A stretch of DNA of 64,000 bases from Bacteroides ndongoniae (GCF_900108345.1 NZ_FNVV01000014.1:2093664-2157663); one strand, 5' to 3'. Numbered from the stretch's first letter, positions 44,627-54,708 are shown. The notes: generated by a model from the letters alone, not told the origin. Numbers and translations are program-made.

Positions 44627-47600
44627 ATGAACATATCCGAACTAAGCATACGCCGCCCCGTGTTGTCAACGGTACTGACCATCATCATCCTGCTCTTCGG
44701 CTTCATTGGTTATACCTACCTCGGTGTGCGCGAATATCCGTCGGTCGACAATCCCATTATCTCCGTGTCCTGCTCGTACACGGGTGCCAACGCCGACGTT
44801 ATCGAGAACCAGATTACCGAGCCGCTGGAGCAGAACATCAACGGTATCCCCGGCATCCGTTCGCTGACCAGCGTCAGCCAGCAGGGAATGAGCCGCATCA
44901 CGGTGGAGTTTGAACTTTCCGTCGACCTGGAAACGGCCGCCAACGACGTGCGCGACAAGGTGTCGCGTGCCCAACGCTACCTGCCGCGCGACTGCGACCC
45001 TCCCACCGTGTCGAAAGCCGACGCCGATGCCGTACCCATCCTGATGGTGGCCTTGCAAAGCAACAAGCGTTCGCTGCTGGAGCTGAGCGAGATTGCTGAC
45101 CTCACCGTCAAGGAACAGTTGCAAACCATCTCCGACGTAAGTAGCGTCAGCATCTGGGGTGAGAAGAAGTACTCCATGCGTCTGTGGCTCGACCCGACCA
45201 AGATGTCGGGCTACGGCATCACGCCTGTCGATGTGAAGAACGCCATCGACCAGGAAAACATCGAACTCCCCTCGGGCAGTATCGAAGGTAATACAACCGA
45301 ACTGACCATCCGCACATTAGGACTGATGCACACGCCTGAAGAGTTCAACAACCTCATCATCAAGGAAGACGCCAACCGTATCATCCGCTTCAGCGACATA
45401 GGCCGTGCCGAACTGGGTGCCGCCGACATCAAGAGCTACATGAAGATGAACGGCGTGCCCATGGTGGGCGTAGTCGTGGTGCCCCAGCCCGGTGCCAACC
45501 ACATCCAGATAGCCGACGCCGTATACGACCGTATGGAACGCATGAAGAAAGACTTGCCCGAAGACGTCACCTACAGCTACGGTTTCGACAACACCAAGTT
45601 CATCCGCGCCTCCATCAGTGAAGTGGAAAGCACCGTTTATGAGGCTTTCGTGCTGGTTATCATCATCATCTTCCTGTTCCTGCGCGACTGGCGCGTGACG
45701 TTGGTGCCTTGTATCGTAATTCCCGTATCATTGATCGGTGCCTTCTTCGTAATGTATGTAGCTGGCTTCTCCATCAATGTGCTGACGATGTTGGCTGTTG
45801 TCCTGTCCGTAGGTCTGGTAGTAGACGACGCCATTGTGATGACCGAGAATATCTATGTACGCATTGAGCGCGGCATGCCGCCGAAAGAGGCGGGCATCGA
45901 GGGTGCGAAGGAAATCTTCTTTGCCGTCATCTCCACTACCATCACGCTGGTAGCGGTGTTCTTCCCCATCGTCTTCATGGAGGGCACCACGGGCCGCCTG
46001 TTCCGCGAGTTCAGCTTCGTCATTTCAGGCTCCATCATCATTTCTTCGTTCGCCGCGCTTACGTTCACACCGATGCTGGCTACCAAGCTGCTGAAACGGC
46101 AGGAACAGAAGAATTGGTTCTACCGCAAAACGGAACCTTTCTTCGAGGGTATGAACCGCCTGTACAGTCGTTCGCTGGCTGCCTTCTTGCGTAAGCGGTG
46201 GATTGCGCTGGTATTCACGCTGGCCACGTTCTGCATCATCTTCGTCTTGTGGAACAGCATTCCTGCCGAAATGGCTCCATTGGAGGACCGTTCGCAAATC
46301 ACGATCAGCACCATCGGCGCCGAGGGCGTCAGCTACGAATACATCCGCGACTACACGGAACGCATCAATGATGTAGTCGACTCTATTATCCCCGACGCTG
46401 CTGCGGTAACGGCACGTGTATCGAGCGGTAGCGGAAACGTACAGATCACCCTGAAAGACATACGCGAACGCGATTACACCCAGATGGACGTAGCCGAGAA
46501 GCTGACCCGCGCCCTGAAGCCCGAGACAGAAGCGCGCGCCTTCCTGCGCCAGCCTTCATCCTTTGGTGGACGGCGTGCCAGCATGCCCGTACAATACGTG
46601 TTGCAGGCCACCAACATCGAAAAGTTGCAGGAAGTGCTTCCCAAATTCATGGAGCGTGTCTACGAGAACGAGGTATTCCAGATGGCCGACGTCGACCTGA
46701 AGTTCAGCAAGCCCGAAGCCCGCATTCAGATCAATCGTGACAAAGCTGGAGTGATGGGAGTCAGTACGAAAAACATCGCGCAGACCTTACAGTATGGTTT
46801 GAGTGGACAGCGCATGGGCTATTTCTACATGAACGGCAAGCAGTACGAGATATTGGGTGAAATCAACCGCCAGCAACGCAACAAGCCCGCCTACCTGACG
46901 GGACTGTACATCCGCAACGATGCCGGCGAAATGATTCAGCTGGACAACCTTGTCGAACTGGTCTACGGAACGGCACCTCCGAAGCTGTATCGTTACAACC
47001 GTTTCGTGTCGGCCACCGTCTCGGCCGGACTATCGGAAGGAAAGACTATCGGCGAGGGACTGGAGGAGATGGACAAGATAGCCGACGAAGTGCTGGACGA
47101 AACCTTCCGCACCGCACTGGCGGGCGACTCGAAGGACTACAGCGAAAGCGCATCGAGTCTGATGTTTGCCTTCATCCTGGCCATCTTCCTGATTTATCTG
47201 ATTCTGGCCGCACAGTTCGAAAGCTTTAAAGACCCGCTTATCATCATGCTTACCGTGCCGCTGGCCATTGCCGGAGCGCTGATATTCATGTACTTCAGCG
47301 ACATTACGATGAACATTTTCAGCCAGATCGGTATCATTATGCTTATCGGACTGGTGGCCAAGAACGGTATCTTGATTGTAGAGTTTGCCAACCAGAAACA
47401 GGAAGCAGGCGAAGACAAGATGCAAGCCATCAAAGATGCTTCGCTGCAACGTCTGCGCCCCATCCTGATGACCAGTGCTTCGACCATCATCGGCCTTATC
47501 CCCCTGGCCTTTGCCAGTGGCGAGGGAGCCAACCAACGTATCGCCATGGGTACGGCCGTCGTAGGCGGAATGCTCGTCTCCACGCTGCTGACGATGTACA

Positions 47601-47659
47601 TCGTACCTGCTATTTACAGTTATATATCGACTAACCGAAGTAAACTAAAAGAGATATAA
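44627..47659 (+). CDS. RND efflux transporter (AcrB/HAE1 type), operon 2
   Basis: This 1010-residue inner-membrane pump starts ISELSIRRPVLSTVLTIIILLFGFIGY (in AcrB-like order). It keeps the TM4 proton pair Asp400-Asp401 (VVDDAIVMTEN), the TM10 lysine (LVAKNGILIVEFA) and both large periplasmic loops. The pair differs from operon 1, whose TM4 has Asp-Asn. It is a multidrug-type pump; substrate cannot be read. Its TAA overlaps the ATG of the TolC gene by one base (TAATG), so translation is coupled. Confidence 0.95.
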   Translation: MNISELSIRRPVLSTVLTIIILLFGFIGYTYLGVREYPSVDNPIISVSCSYTGANADVIENQITEPLEQNINGIPGIRSLTSVSQQGMSRITVEFELSVDLETAANDVRDKVSRAQRYLPRDCDPPTVSKADADAVPILMVALQSNKRSLLELSEIADLTVKEQLQTISDVSSVSIWGEKKYSMRLWLDPTKMSGYGITPVDVKNAIDQENIELPSGSIEGNTTELTIRTLGLMHTPEEFNNLIIKEDANRIIRFSDIGRAELGAADIKSYMKMNGVPMVGVVVVPQPGANHIQIADAVYDRMERMKKDLPEDVTYSYGFDNTKFIRASISEVESTVYEAFVLVIIIIFLFLRDWRVTLVPCIVIPVSLIGAFFVMYVAGFSINVLTMLAVVLSVGLVVDDAIVMTENIYVRIERGMPPKEAGIEGAKEIFFAVISTTITLVAVFFPIVFMEGTTGRLFREFSFVISGSIIISSFAALTFTPMLATKLLKRQEQKNWFYRKTEPFFEGMNRLYSRSLAAFLRKRWIALVFTLATFCIIFVLWNSIPAEMAPLEDRSQITISTIGAEGVSYEYIRDYTERINDVVDSIIPDAAAVTARVSSGSGNVQITLKDIRERDYTQMDVAEKLTRALKPETEARAFLRQPSSFGGRRASMPVQYVLQATNIEKLQEVLPKFMERVYENEVFQMADVDLKFSKPEARIQINRDKAGVMGVSTKNIAQTLQYGLSGQRMGYFYMNGKQYEILGEINRQQRNKPAYLTGLYIRNDAGEMIQLDNLVELVYGTAPPKLYRYNRFVSATVSAGLSEGKTIGEGLEEMDKIADEVLDETFRTALAGDSKDYSESASSLMFAFILAIFLIYLILAAQFESFKDPLIIMLTVPLAIAGALIFMYFSDITMNIFSQIGIIMLIGLVAKNGILIVEFANQKQEAGEDKMQAIKDASLQRLRPILMTSASTIIGLIPLAFASGEGANQRIAMGTAVVGGMLVSTLLTMYIVPAIYSYISTNRSKLKEI

Positions 47660-48981
47660 TGAAACGCTTGATATTATCGCTTGCTGCCGCCTGCGTCCTG
47701 CTGGCGGCGCAGGCACAGAACATTGCCACGTACTCGCTGAAGTCGTGCCTCGAACAGGGATTGCTCAACAACTACTCGTTGCGCATCACCCACAACGAAG
47801 AACAAATCAGCAAGAACAACGCCACACTGGCCAACGCCGGAGCACTGCCCACCATCGACCTGACGGGCGGCTACCAGGCCACACTGAACAACACCGACAG
47901 CCGCCTGCGCGCCACGGGCGAGACGGAAAAGAGCCGAAACGTCTTCGACCAGACCGTAGACTTGGGCATCGACCTGAACTGGACGCTTTTCGACGGGTTC
48001 AACATCTCGACCACCTACCAGCAACTGAAACTGCTGCGCGAGCAGGGCGAGACGAACACACGCATCGCGCTGGAAGACTTCATCGCCTCGCTGGCCGCCG
48101 AATACTACAACTTCGTGCAGCAGAAGATACGTATGAAGAACCTGCTATACGCCGTGCAGCTGTCGAAGGAACGCCTGCGCATCGTCGAAGCTCGCTACCA
48201 CATCGGAAACTTCTCGCGACTGGACTACCAGCAAGCCAAAGTGGACTTCAACGCCGACAGCGCCCAGTACATGAAGCAACAGGAACTGCTGCACACCTCG
48301 CGCATCAACCTGAACGAACTGATGGGCAACGAGAACGTGGACCAGCTCATCATGACGCGCGACAGCCTGATAGACGTCAACGCCTCACTCGACTTCGACG
48401 AACTGTGGAACGCCACACTGGCCGTGAACGCCTCGCTGCTGAAGGCCGACCAAAACACCGTGCTGGCACAGATGGACTATAAAAAGGTGAACTCGCGCAA
48501 CTATCCCTACGTACGGCTGAACGCCGGCTACGGCTACACCTTCAACAAGTACGACGTGAACAACTACGACCGCCGCAACAACTTCGGCTTCAACGGCGGA
48601 GTGACCATTGGCTTCAACCTCTTCGACGGTAACCGCCGCCGCGAACGCCGCAACGCCGCCATCGCCGTGAAGAACGCCCGCCTGCAACGCAACGAGCTGG
48701 AACTGGCCCTGCGCGCCGACCTGAGCAACCTGTGGCAAGCCTACCGCAATAACCTCGAAATGCTGAACCTGGAACGGCAGAACCTCATCGCTGCCAAGGA
48801 CAACCACGACATCGCCATGGAGCGATACATGCTGGGCGACCTGTCCGGTATCGAAATGCGCGAGGCACAGAAGAGCCTGCTCGACGCCGAAGAACGCATA
48901 CTGACTGCCGAGTACAACACGAAACTCTGCGAAATCTCGTTGCTGCAAATCAGTGGCAAGGTGACTAAGTATCTGGAATAA
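47659..48981 (+). CDS. TolC-like outer-membrane factor, operon 2
   Basis: This 440-residue protein has a signal peptide (LILSLAAACVLLAAQAQ) and two OEP repeats (the GNFSRLDYQQAKVDFNADSAQYMKQQ and GDLSGIEMREAQKSLLDAEERILTAEYN helices, referred to by their start). It forms the outer-membrane tunnel for the pump above. Its ATG overlaps the RND stop. A hairpin element lies 35 bp downstream. Confidence 0.94.
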   Translation: MKRLILSLAAACVLLAAQAQNIATYSLKSCLEQGLLNNYSLRITHNEEQISKNNATLANAGALPTIDLTGGYQATLNNTDSRLRATGETEKSRNVFDQTVDLGIDLNWTLFDGFNISTTYQQLKLLREQGETNTRIALEDFIASLAAEYYNFVQQKIRMKNLLYAVQLSKERLRIVEARYHIGNFSRLDYQQAKVDFNADSAQYMKQQELLHTSRINLNELMGNENVDQLIMTRDSLIDVNASLDFDELWNATLAVNASLLKADQNTVLAQMDYKKVNSRNYPYVRLNAGYGYTFNKYDVNNYDRRNNFGFNGGVTIGFNLFDGNRRRERRNAAIAVKNARLQRNELELALRADLSNLWQAYRNNLEMLNLERQNLIAAKDNHDIAMERYMLGDLSGIEMREAQKSLLDAEERILTAEYNTKLCEISLLQISGKVTKYLE

Positions 48982-49015
48982 GCGAATACCCTCCCAAAGG
49001 TATCCGATAGTAGTT

Positions 49016-49091
49016 TTCAGGCGCGGGTTACACGGAAGAACACGGAAGAAAGAAAGATAATCCGTGAATTCTCGCGTAATCCGCGCCTGAA
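49016..49091. repeat. ACGG/CCGT hairpin element downstream of TolC 2
   Basis: TTCAGGCGCGGGTTAC (49016-49031) pairs with GTAATCCGCGCCTGAA (49076-49091) with one mismatch, around an ACACGGAAGA tandem. It belongs with the hairpins at 9565-9706 and 54513-54567. Confidence 0.65.
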
Positions 49092-49127
49092 TTCAGATGG
49101 GCACGTCCTCTCCGGCACGTTCGCACC

Positions 49128-50282
49128 TTAGCCCAGCACCCACCGCGTATTCCGCCCGAAGCACCGATAAGCCAGCGAAACCAACAGCCACGACACTCCG
49201 AACGCCACAACCGAAGCCAGCGGTATCTGCAACGGGATGGACACATCGAGCGTGCGCATCAACACCACCGAAGGGCCGGTAAAGAAATAGTGTATCATGT
49301 AAACGCCAAATCCACAGAGTGTAAGGTTGGCCAGCGCACGTTGCAAGCGTTCTGAACGTATCCGAATCTGCTTGCAAAGCATGAAGACGGGAATGGTCAT
49401 CAATGCCACGTTCAGCGAGCAGTAGGTAAAAAACAACTCCAGCATTTCGTCCGTATAGTCGGGCAAAGAAGTCATGTGCCTGAACCCGACGAACGTCACG
49501 GCATAGCCCACCGCAAACATCGGCACCCCGACCAGCAACAGCGTGCGTCCGCTCCAGTCGTGGTGGCGCAGGTAATGGCCTAAAAGCAGATAACCGTTGA
49601 ATCCGGCAAAATAGTACAGCATGCCAAACGAATTCCACGAGCACGTGCCCCACAGATACCCGGCTACGAACTCATTATAATAAGGTAAAAGCAACGTCAC
49701 GCCCCACAAGGCCAGGAAGCCCAGCTTGGCACGCTCCGAAGCCTGTGCCACCCAAGCCGAAAAGATGGGCAAATACAGATACAAGCCTATCAGCAAATAG
49801 ATGTACCACATGTGTACATCCAATATGGAGAAGTTGAACGGAATGCCTCCAATGTACCCCAGACTGACGGCAAACGACTGACGCATCACATCCTCGCCTG
49901 CATAAGGAAAGAAGTCGAGAATCACCTGCGGCTCCACGCCCAGCAGTCCTGTCACCCACGGAAACAGGTTATAGATAACCGACCAGATGAGGAACGGAAA
50001 GAATACACGCCCGATGCGCTTTCGGTAGAAAGTTCCGCTACTGCCGCTCACCGGAAGCAACAGGGCACCGGTAATCATCACAAACAGCGGCACACACGGG
50101 CGCAACGCTGCCCCATAAACAGCTCCCCAGAACTTGATTTTACCGATATCGGGCGAAGTACCCGGAAAGAAATTGAAAGGATCGGTGCAATGACAGCACA
50201 CAACGGTGAACATAGCCACCAGCCGGACCACGTCCAGCCACACAATACGACCAGTGTCTTGTCGTGAAAGAGATTGTTCCAT
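49128..50282 (-). CDS. Membrane acyltransferase (Acyltransferase_3, OatA/WecH-like)
   Basis: This 384-residue membrane protein has about ten TM segments and starts with the family's WLDVVRLVAMFTVVCCHCTDPF, which includes the R/H motif expected for acyl transfer (Arg19, His31 region). Such proteins O-acetylate or succinylate glycans or lipids from the cytoplasmic side. No neighbour indicates the substrate. It stands alone between two repeat tracts. Confidence 0.88.
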   Translation of the reverse strand: MEQSLSRQDTGRIVWLDVVRLVAMFTVVCCHCTDPFNFFPGTSPDIGKIKFWGAVYGAALRPCVPLFVMITGALLLPVSGSSGTFYRKRIGRVFFPFLIWSVIYNLFPWVTGLLGVEPQVILDFFPYAGEDVMRQSFAVSLGYIGGIPFNFSILDVHMWYIYLLIGLYLYLPIFSAWVAQASERAKLGFLALWGVTLLLPYYNEFVAGYLWGTCSWNSFGMLYYFAGFNGYLLLGHYLRHHDWSGRTLLLVGVPMFAVGYAVTFVGFRHMTSLPDYTDEMLELFFTYCSLNVALMTIPVFMLCKQIRIRSERLQRALANLTLCGFGVYMIHYFFTGPSVVLMRTLDVSIPLQIPLASVVAFGVSWLLVSLAYRCFGRNTRWVLG

Positions 50283-50432
50283 AATGTCTATTCTTCATGA
50301 TTTCAGCGCATAAAGATAGTAAACGATGGCGATATCTGCCAAACAGTCGCACACAAAAATCCGGCTGAAGCCAACTTTCCCCGTCCGGCAGTTCTCCCCC
50401 TTCCAGAAGCACTCTCACAGCCCTTCCGAGAG

Positions 50433-50515
50433 ACACTTGCATTCCATTTATGAAACACTTGCACGGCTCGCGAGCCGTACAAGTGTTGCTCGCGAGCCGT
50501 GCAAGTGTCGCTCAA
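50433..50515. repeat. CTCGCGAG mini-array, copy 3, with a 32 bp palindrome
   Basis: ACACTTG begins at 50433 and 50455; CTCGCGAG begins at 50467 and 50489, with degenerate CTCAAAGC at 50511; CAAGTGT begins at 50480 and 50502. All spacings are 22 bp. Bases 50455-50486 form a 32 bp palindrome with one mismatch. The array sits in the 368 bp gap before the acyltransferase. Confidence 0.85.
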
Positions 50516-50534
50516 AGCCCTGTCAGGCACCCCC

Positions 50535-50587
50535 AAAAAGAGAGCCGCCGGAAGCCTGTCGCAATCAGCAACAGGACTTCCGGCGGC
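50535..50587 (-). terminator. Rho-independent terminator of fumarase
   Basis: GCCGCCGGAAG (50544-50554) pairs with CTTCCGGCGGC (50577-50587), with an inner CCTGT/ACAGG stem. On the minus strand it is followed by a T tract (complement of 50535-50543). It lies 64 bp past the fumarase stop. Confidence 0.8.
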
Positions 50588-50650
50588 CATCCGTTTTATG
50601 GTTTGCATCAGGCAGACTTACCCACCGGAAAATCTGCCCGACGATTGTTA

Positions 50651-52288
50651 TTACTTGCAGCAACGGGGCTTCAGTTGCTTGAAGAAGTCGTTACCCTTGT
50701 CATCTACGAGGATGAATGCCGGGAAGTCTTCTACTTCAATCTTCCAGATAGCCTCCATACCCAGTTCGGGATATTCTACGCACTCGATGCTCTTGATGTT
50801 GTTCTGTGCCAGGATGGCTGCAGGACCACCGATAGAACCGAGGTAGAAACCACCATGCTTCTTGCAGGCGTCGGTCACAGCCTGGCTGCGGTTACCCTTG
50901 GCCAGCATGATCATGCTACCACCGTGGCTCTGGAACAGGTCAACGTACGGGTCCATACGTCCGGCAGTCGTCGGTCCCATCGAACCGCAAGCCATGCCCT
51001 TCGGAGTCTTGGCAGGTCCGGCGTAGTAGATGGGGTGATCCTTGATGTATTGCGGCAGGTCTTCGCCACGGTCCAGACGCTCTTTCAGCTTGGCGTGAGC
51101 AATGTCGCGGCCTACGATGATCGTACCGTTCAGGCTCAGACGGGTAGCAACCGGATATTTGGTCAGTTCCTTCAGGATGTCGGCCATCGGCTGATTCAGG
51201 TCGATACGTACAGCGTCGCCCTCGCCTGCCTGACGCAGTTCTTCGGGGATAAGTTCGCCCGGATGGCTGTCCAGCTTCTCAATCCAGATACCGTCTTTGT
51301 TGATTTTGCAACGGATGTTGCGGTCGGCCGAGCACGATACGCCCAAACCAACGGGGCACGATGCGCCGTGACGCGGCAGACGGATGATGCGTACGTCGTG
51401 AGCATAATACTTACCACCGAATTGTGCACCCAAACCGATGTTGTGAGCCTCTTCGAGCACTTTCTTCTCCAGTTCCACGTCGCGGAAAGCACGACCGTAC
51501 TCGTTGCCCGTAGTAGGCAGGTTGTCGTAGAAACGAGTAGAAGCCAGCTTCACAGTCAGCAGGTTCTTCTCGGCCGACGTACCACCGATGACGAAGGCAA
51601 TGTGATAGGGCGGACAGGCAGCCGTACCCAGCGTCTTCATCTTCTCAACGAGGAAGGGAACGAGCGTCTCGGGGTTCAGGATGGCTTTCGTCTCCTGATA
51701 CAGGTAAGTCTTGTTGGCCGAACCGCCACCCTTGGTGACGCACAGAAATTCGTATTCCATGCCTTCGGTAGCCTCGATGTCAATCTGTGCGGGGAGGTTG
51801 CACTTGGTGTTTACCTCTTCGTACATGGTGAGCGGAGCGTTCTGCGAGTAACGCAGGTTCTCCTCAGTATATGTCTTGTACACACCCAGTGAAAGGGCTT
51901 CTTCGTCGCAGTAGCCCGTCCATACCTGCTGGCCTTTCTCGCCGTGGATGATGGCTGTACCGGTGTCCTGGCAGAAGGGAAGCAGTCCCTTGGCAGCCAC
52001 TTCGGCATTGCGCAGGAAAGTCAGTGCTACATATTTGTCGTTGTCGCTGGCTTCGGGGTCGCTCAAGATCTTGGCCACCTGCTCGTTGTGCGAGCGGCGC
52101 AACATGAACGATACATCGCGGAAAGCGGCATTGGCCATGGCGGTCAGTCCTTCCTTTTCAATCTTCAGGATGGGTTTTCCTTCAAACTCGCTTACAGACA
52201 CATAGTCCTTCGTAAGCAGATAATACTCAGTCGTATCCTTGCCCTTCTCGAACATGGGCTGATACTTGAACGGAGGTGTTGTTGCCAT
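50651..52288 (-). CDS. Fumarate hydratase, class I ([4Fe-4S], FumA/FumB type)
   Basis: This 545-residue cytoplasmic enzyme interconverts fumarate and malate. Both fumarase parts are fused, as in E. coli FumA/FumB. The N-terminal [4Fe-4S] half includes PFCQDTGTA, CPPYHIAFVIGGTSAE and GASCPVGLGVSCSADR, giving the cluster cysteines. The C-terminal half has the swivelling domain with GPTTAGRMDPYVDLFQ and GSIGGPAAILAQ. Length matches FumA. In anaerobic Bacteroides it works in the reductive succinate pathway (known pathway). It has a -7 box TACCTTTG at plus 52330-52337. Confidence 0.96.
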   Translation of the reverse strand: MATTPPFKYQPMFEKGKDTTEYYLLTKDYVSVSEFEGKPILKIEKEGLTAMANAAFRDVSFMLRRSHNEQVAKILSDPEASDNDKYVALTFLRNAEVAAKGLLPFCQDTGTAIIHGEKGQQVWTGYCDEEALSLGVYKTYTEENLRYSQNAPLTMYEEVNTKCNLPAQIDIEATEGMEYEFLCVTKGGGSANKTYLYQETKAILNPETLVPFLVEKMKTLGTAACPPYHIAFVIGGTSAEKNLLTVKLASTRFYDNLPTTGNEYGRAFRDVELEKKVLEEAHNIGLGAQFGGKYYAHDVRIIRLPRHGASCPVGLGVSCSADRNIRCKINKDGIWIEKLDSHPGELIPEELRQAGEGDAVRIDLNQPMADILKELTKYPVATRLSLNGTIIVGRDIAHAKLKERLDRGEDLPQYIKDHPIYYAGPAKTPKGMACGSMGPTTAGRMDPYVDLFQSHGGSMIMLAKGNRSQAVTDACKKHGGFYLGSIGGPAAILAQNNIKSIECVEYPELGMEAIWKIEVEDFPAFILVDDKGNDFFKQLKPRCCK

Positions 52289-52329
52289 AATTACTACTTG
52301 CTTTAAAGTTGTTATAATCTTGTTGCTTG

Positions 52330-52337
52330 CAAAGGTA
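52330..52337 (-). promoter_or_regulatory. Fumarase -7 element
   Basis: TACCTTTG on the minus strand, 41 bp before the ATG. No clear -33. Confidence 0.5.
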
Positions 52338-52460
52338 AGAAGTATTATCGAAATATTTCTTTAATCGAAAGCCTTTTCTTTGGCGGCAAAGGAGGTTTTT
52401 AGGAATAATTTATTAGCTTCCCTACCAATACATCGTTTCTTCGTACCTGCCTGTACAAGC

Positions 52461-54455
52461 CTATTTATTCTCCACCTTCTTCATTCTTCCTATCAACTCA
52501 TCCCCCAGCGCGCTCTTCACCTCGATGTGTTTCAGCACGGCAGTGACAAAAGGATTGCTCTCGAAGTCGCCACGCACTTGTTCGAAGTCCATTTCCTTCT
52601 CCAGACGCGAGCCGTCGGCACCGAAACCGGTCATGGAGGCCATGGAGAACTCCTTCTTGGCATCCTCGTAAACCATGCGGTCGAGGCCGATGACAGACTC
52701 TTTCCACTTCTCGACGATGCGAATGATGTCGGTAGCCGTCATGGCTTCGGGTTTCACGCCGTAAAACTCTTCCAGCTTCTCGTAAGCCCACGTCCACTCG
52801 TACGTATAATAGTTGAGGTGCATCCGTTCGAACTCGGCATTAATCTCTTTCAGCTTGTTGACAGAACCGTTTTCAATTCCATCCATCAAGGCATCAATCT
52901 CACTCTTTGGAGCTATCAGGCCAGAGATATCCACCCATTCGCCCGTACCGATAGAGGTGTCGGGACGAAGGCGGGCGCGAATTTCATCATCGTTGCGGAA
53001 GTCAATGCCTTCGAGCCGTTTGATGACCGAGTTGCCGAGGAACTTGTGGATAGCAATCTCGTAAAATTTGATGCCCTTGGCCAGCGACGAGTTGCGTATC
53101 TTGGCGCTGTGGAAAGAATAGATATCGGACAGTTCACCACTGGCATGACGCAGGTTGAGCAGCGTCTCACGCCCCTTGAACATCTTCTGCACGGTGTAAG
53201 GACTAAGCAGGTTATAATTGATGAAGTCCAGCTTGTTGGGATCTTTGCGGCCGTCGCGCTTGGGCCACTTCTGCGCATCACGAATCGTACCGACACTGCG
53301 CAGGTTGACGCCCGGCACCAGATACGTGGTGTTGTTCTGCTCGATGAGGTACGAGAATGGCAGGTTGGACGTATCCGAATGGTTGACATGGCGCCCCATG
53401 ACGAGCGAGAAAGCGCCCACACGAGCAGGCCACAGGATATAAGAGTCGGACGTAGTCTTGGCACCACGCTCCAGCGTACCTTGGTGGATGGGGCCGAGCT
53501 TGTACATGTGATTGCTCTGGTTAGAGCCCGAACCGGCATTCATAAACGAAAACATACCGGCAATGAGCAGCGTCGACTTGTGGTGCGTCACAGTGAACGG
53601 TCCGGCAAAGATAGCACACGCCTCACCATTCTCTCCCTGGCAGTTGCTGAAGAACAACGAATCGCTGGCCGAATAGTTATGCCCCAACTTACAGGCCTGC
53701 CCCACGAAACAGCGGGTCAGCATCACTCCATCGTCGACGTGCGAGCCGCTGGAGATGATGAAGTCGTCGCAGATAACCCCATCTCCAATGTATACCGGAG
53801 CAGCCTCGTTACTGTTGATACTACCGTTATAGAGACGGCAAGTACCAACGATTCGGGCATGGCTGCCAATGCGTATGTTCTTGATAGAACCTGTATTCAT
53901 AATCGTCACATGGTCGCCTATCGTACCCATTGCAGAAGCGTGCTTATTGGCATAGAATTCTGTTATCTCTTTCAGCCGGGCAATGAGTTCGGGACGGTGG
54001 CGGTAAAGTGCCATGATATAAGCCAGATGCGCCGACAGTTTATCGTTGATAAGTACCTCGCGGCCACCGGTTTCGTTGAGGACCGACACCTCGACACCGT
54101 TTCCGAAACGCGAAAGGCCGTCGACGAGGATGATATCCACATTCTCGATGAACGTGTCGTGCCCAATCTCGTAGTTGGCAATGTAGTTCTGCACGTTCTC
54201 AATGCAACAGTTGTCACCCACAGTGACGTTGTGCAATGTCACATGACGCAGTCCCGAATGCTTGCGAATGCCGCCCGCCAGTGTAAATTCGGACTGGAAC
54301 ACACCCAGTCGCACCTCACCCGAAAAACGGGTATGATGTACAAATTCGGTCGAAAAGCCTTCCGACACACTTACTTTCTCCCAATCGTCGGCCAGACAAG
54401 ACTGGCTCTTGAGCCGAAGCACTTCGTCTTCGGTCAGTTTTCTATACGTATTCAT
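52461..54455 (-). CDS. DUF4954 family protein (left-handed beta-helix)
   Basis: Start is set at ATG 54455 (MNTYRKLTEDEVLRLKSQ); the frame upstream to 54512 is not protein-like. The 664-residue product has hexapeptide-type repeats (for example VTVGDNCCIENV, IGDHVTIMNTGSIKNIRIGS, IGDGVICDDFIISSGSHVDDGV) forming a left-handed beta-helix in the N-terminal half. A helical C-terminal half follows. This is the Bacteroidetes family DUF4954, related by fold to sugar-nucleotide transferases such as GlmU. No catalytic nucleotidyltransferase loop is evident, so function is open. Confidence 0.8.
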   Translation of the reverse strand: MNTYRKLTEDEVLRLKSQSCLADDWEKVSVSEGFSTEFVHHTRFSGEVRLGVFQSEFTLAGGIRKHSGLRHVTLHNVTVGDNCCIENVQNYIANYEIGHDTFIENVDIILVDGLSRFGNGVEVSVLNETGGREVLINDKLSAHLAYIMALYRHRPELIARLKEITEFYANKHASAMGTIGDHVTIMNTGSIKNIRIGSHARIVGTCRLYNGSINSNEAAPVYIGDGVICDDFIISSGSHVDDGVMLTRCFVGQACKLGHNYSASDSLFFSNCQGENGEACAIFAGPFTVTHHKSTLLIAGMFSFMNAGSGSNQSNHMYKLGPIHQGTLERGAKTTSDSYILWPARVGAFSLVMGRHVNHSDTSNLPFSYLIEQNNTTYLVPGVNLRSVGTIRDAQKWPKRDGRKDPNKLDFINYNLLSPYTVQKMFKGRETLLNLRHASGELSDIYSFHSAKIRNSSLAKGIKFYEIAIHKFLGNSVIKRLEGIDFRNDDEIRARLRPDTSIGTGEWVDISGLIAPKSEIDALMDGIENGSVNKLKEINAEFERMHLNYYTYEWTWAYEKLEEFYGVKPEAMTATDIIRIVEKWKESVIGLDRMVYEDAKKEFSMASMTGFGADGSRLEKEMDFEQVRGDFESNPFVTAVLKHIEVKSALGDELIGRMKKVENK

Positions 54456-54512
54456 TCGATATTCATGGTTTATGCAGGTGTGCCCAATTAAGGAGATACT
54501 TTCTTCAGGCAC

Positions 54513-54567
54513 GGATCACACGGAAATTCACAGATTATTCTGATATCCGTGTTTTCCACGTAATCCA
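54513..54567. repeat. Degenerate ACGGAT/ATCCGT hairpin before the DUF4954 gene
   Basis: GGATCACACGGAAATTCAC (from 54513) pairs imperfectly with GTGTTTTCCACGTAATCC (to 54567). It is the weakest of the three copies of this hairpin family. Confidence 0.5.
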
Positions 54568-54657
54568 TAACAGAAAGTCCATAGCCTCTCATTTTAACAC
54601 ACCTTCGTTATCTCATTCAGTTTGTTTATCCTTGTTTCAGGACGCCCCGAAAACACA

Positions 54658-54708
54658 TGAAACGCAAGCAGAAGCCGCCTGTCTAGGGCCGCATCTGCTT
54701 ACGTTTCA
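54658..54708 (-). terminator. Hairpin after hflX
   Basis: TGAAACGCAAGCAGAAGCCG (from 54658) pairs with the segment ending TGCTTACGTTTCA at 54708, a stem of about 22 bp with three mismatches. It is 50 bp past the hflX stop and is followed on the minus strand by a TTTTC run. Confidence 0.6.

Noticed and set aside
52380..54491. 703-codon open frame antisense to the DUF4954 gene
   Set aside because: Shadow of the minus-strand gene, whose hexapeptide repeats are clear; the antisense product has no family features.
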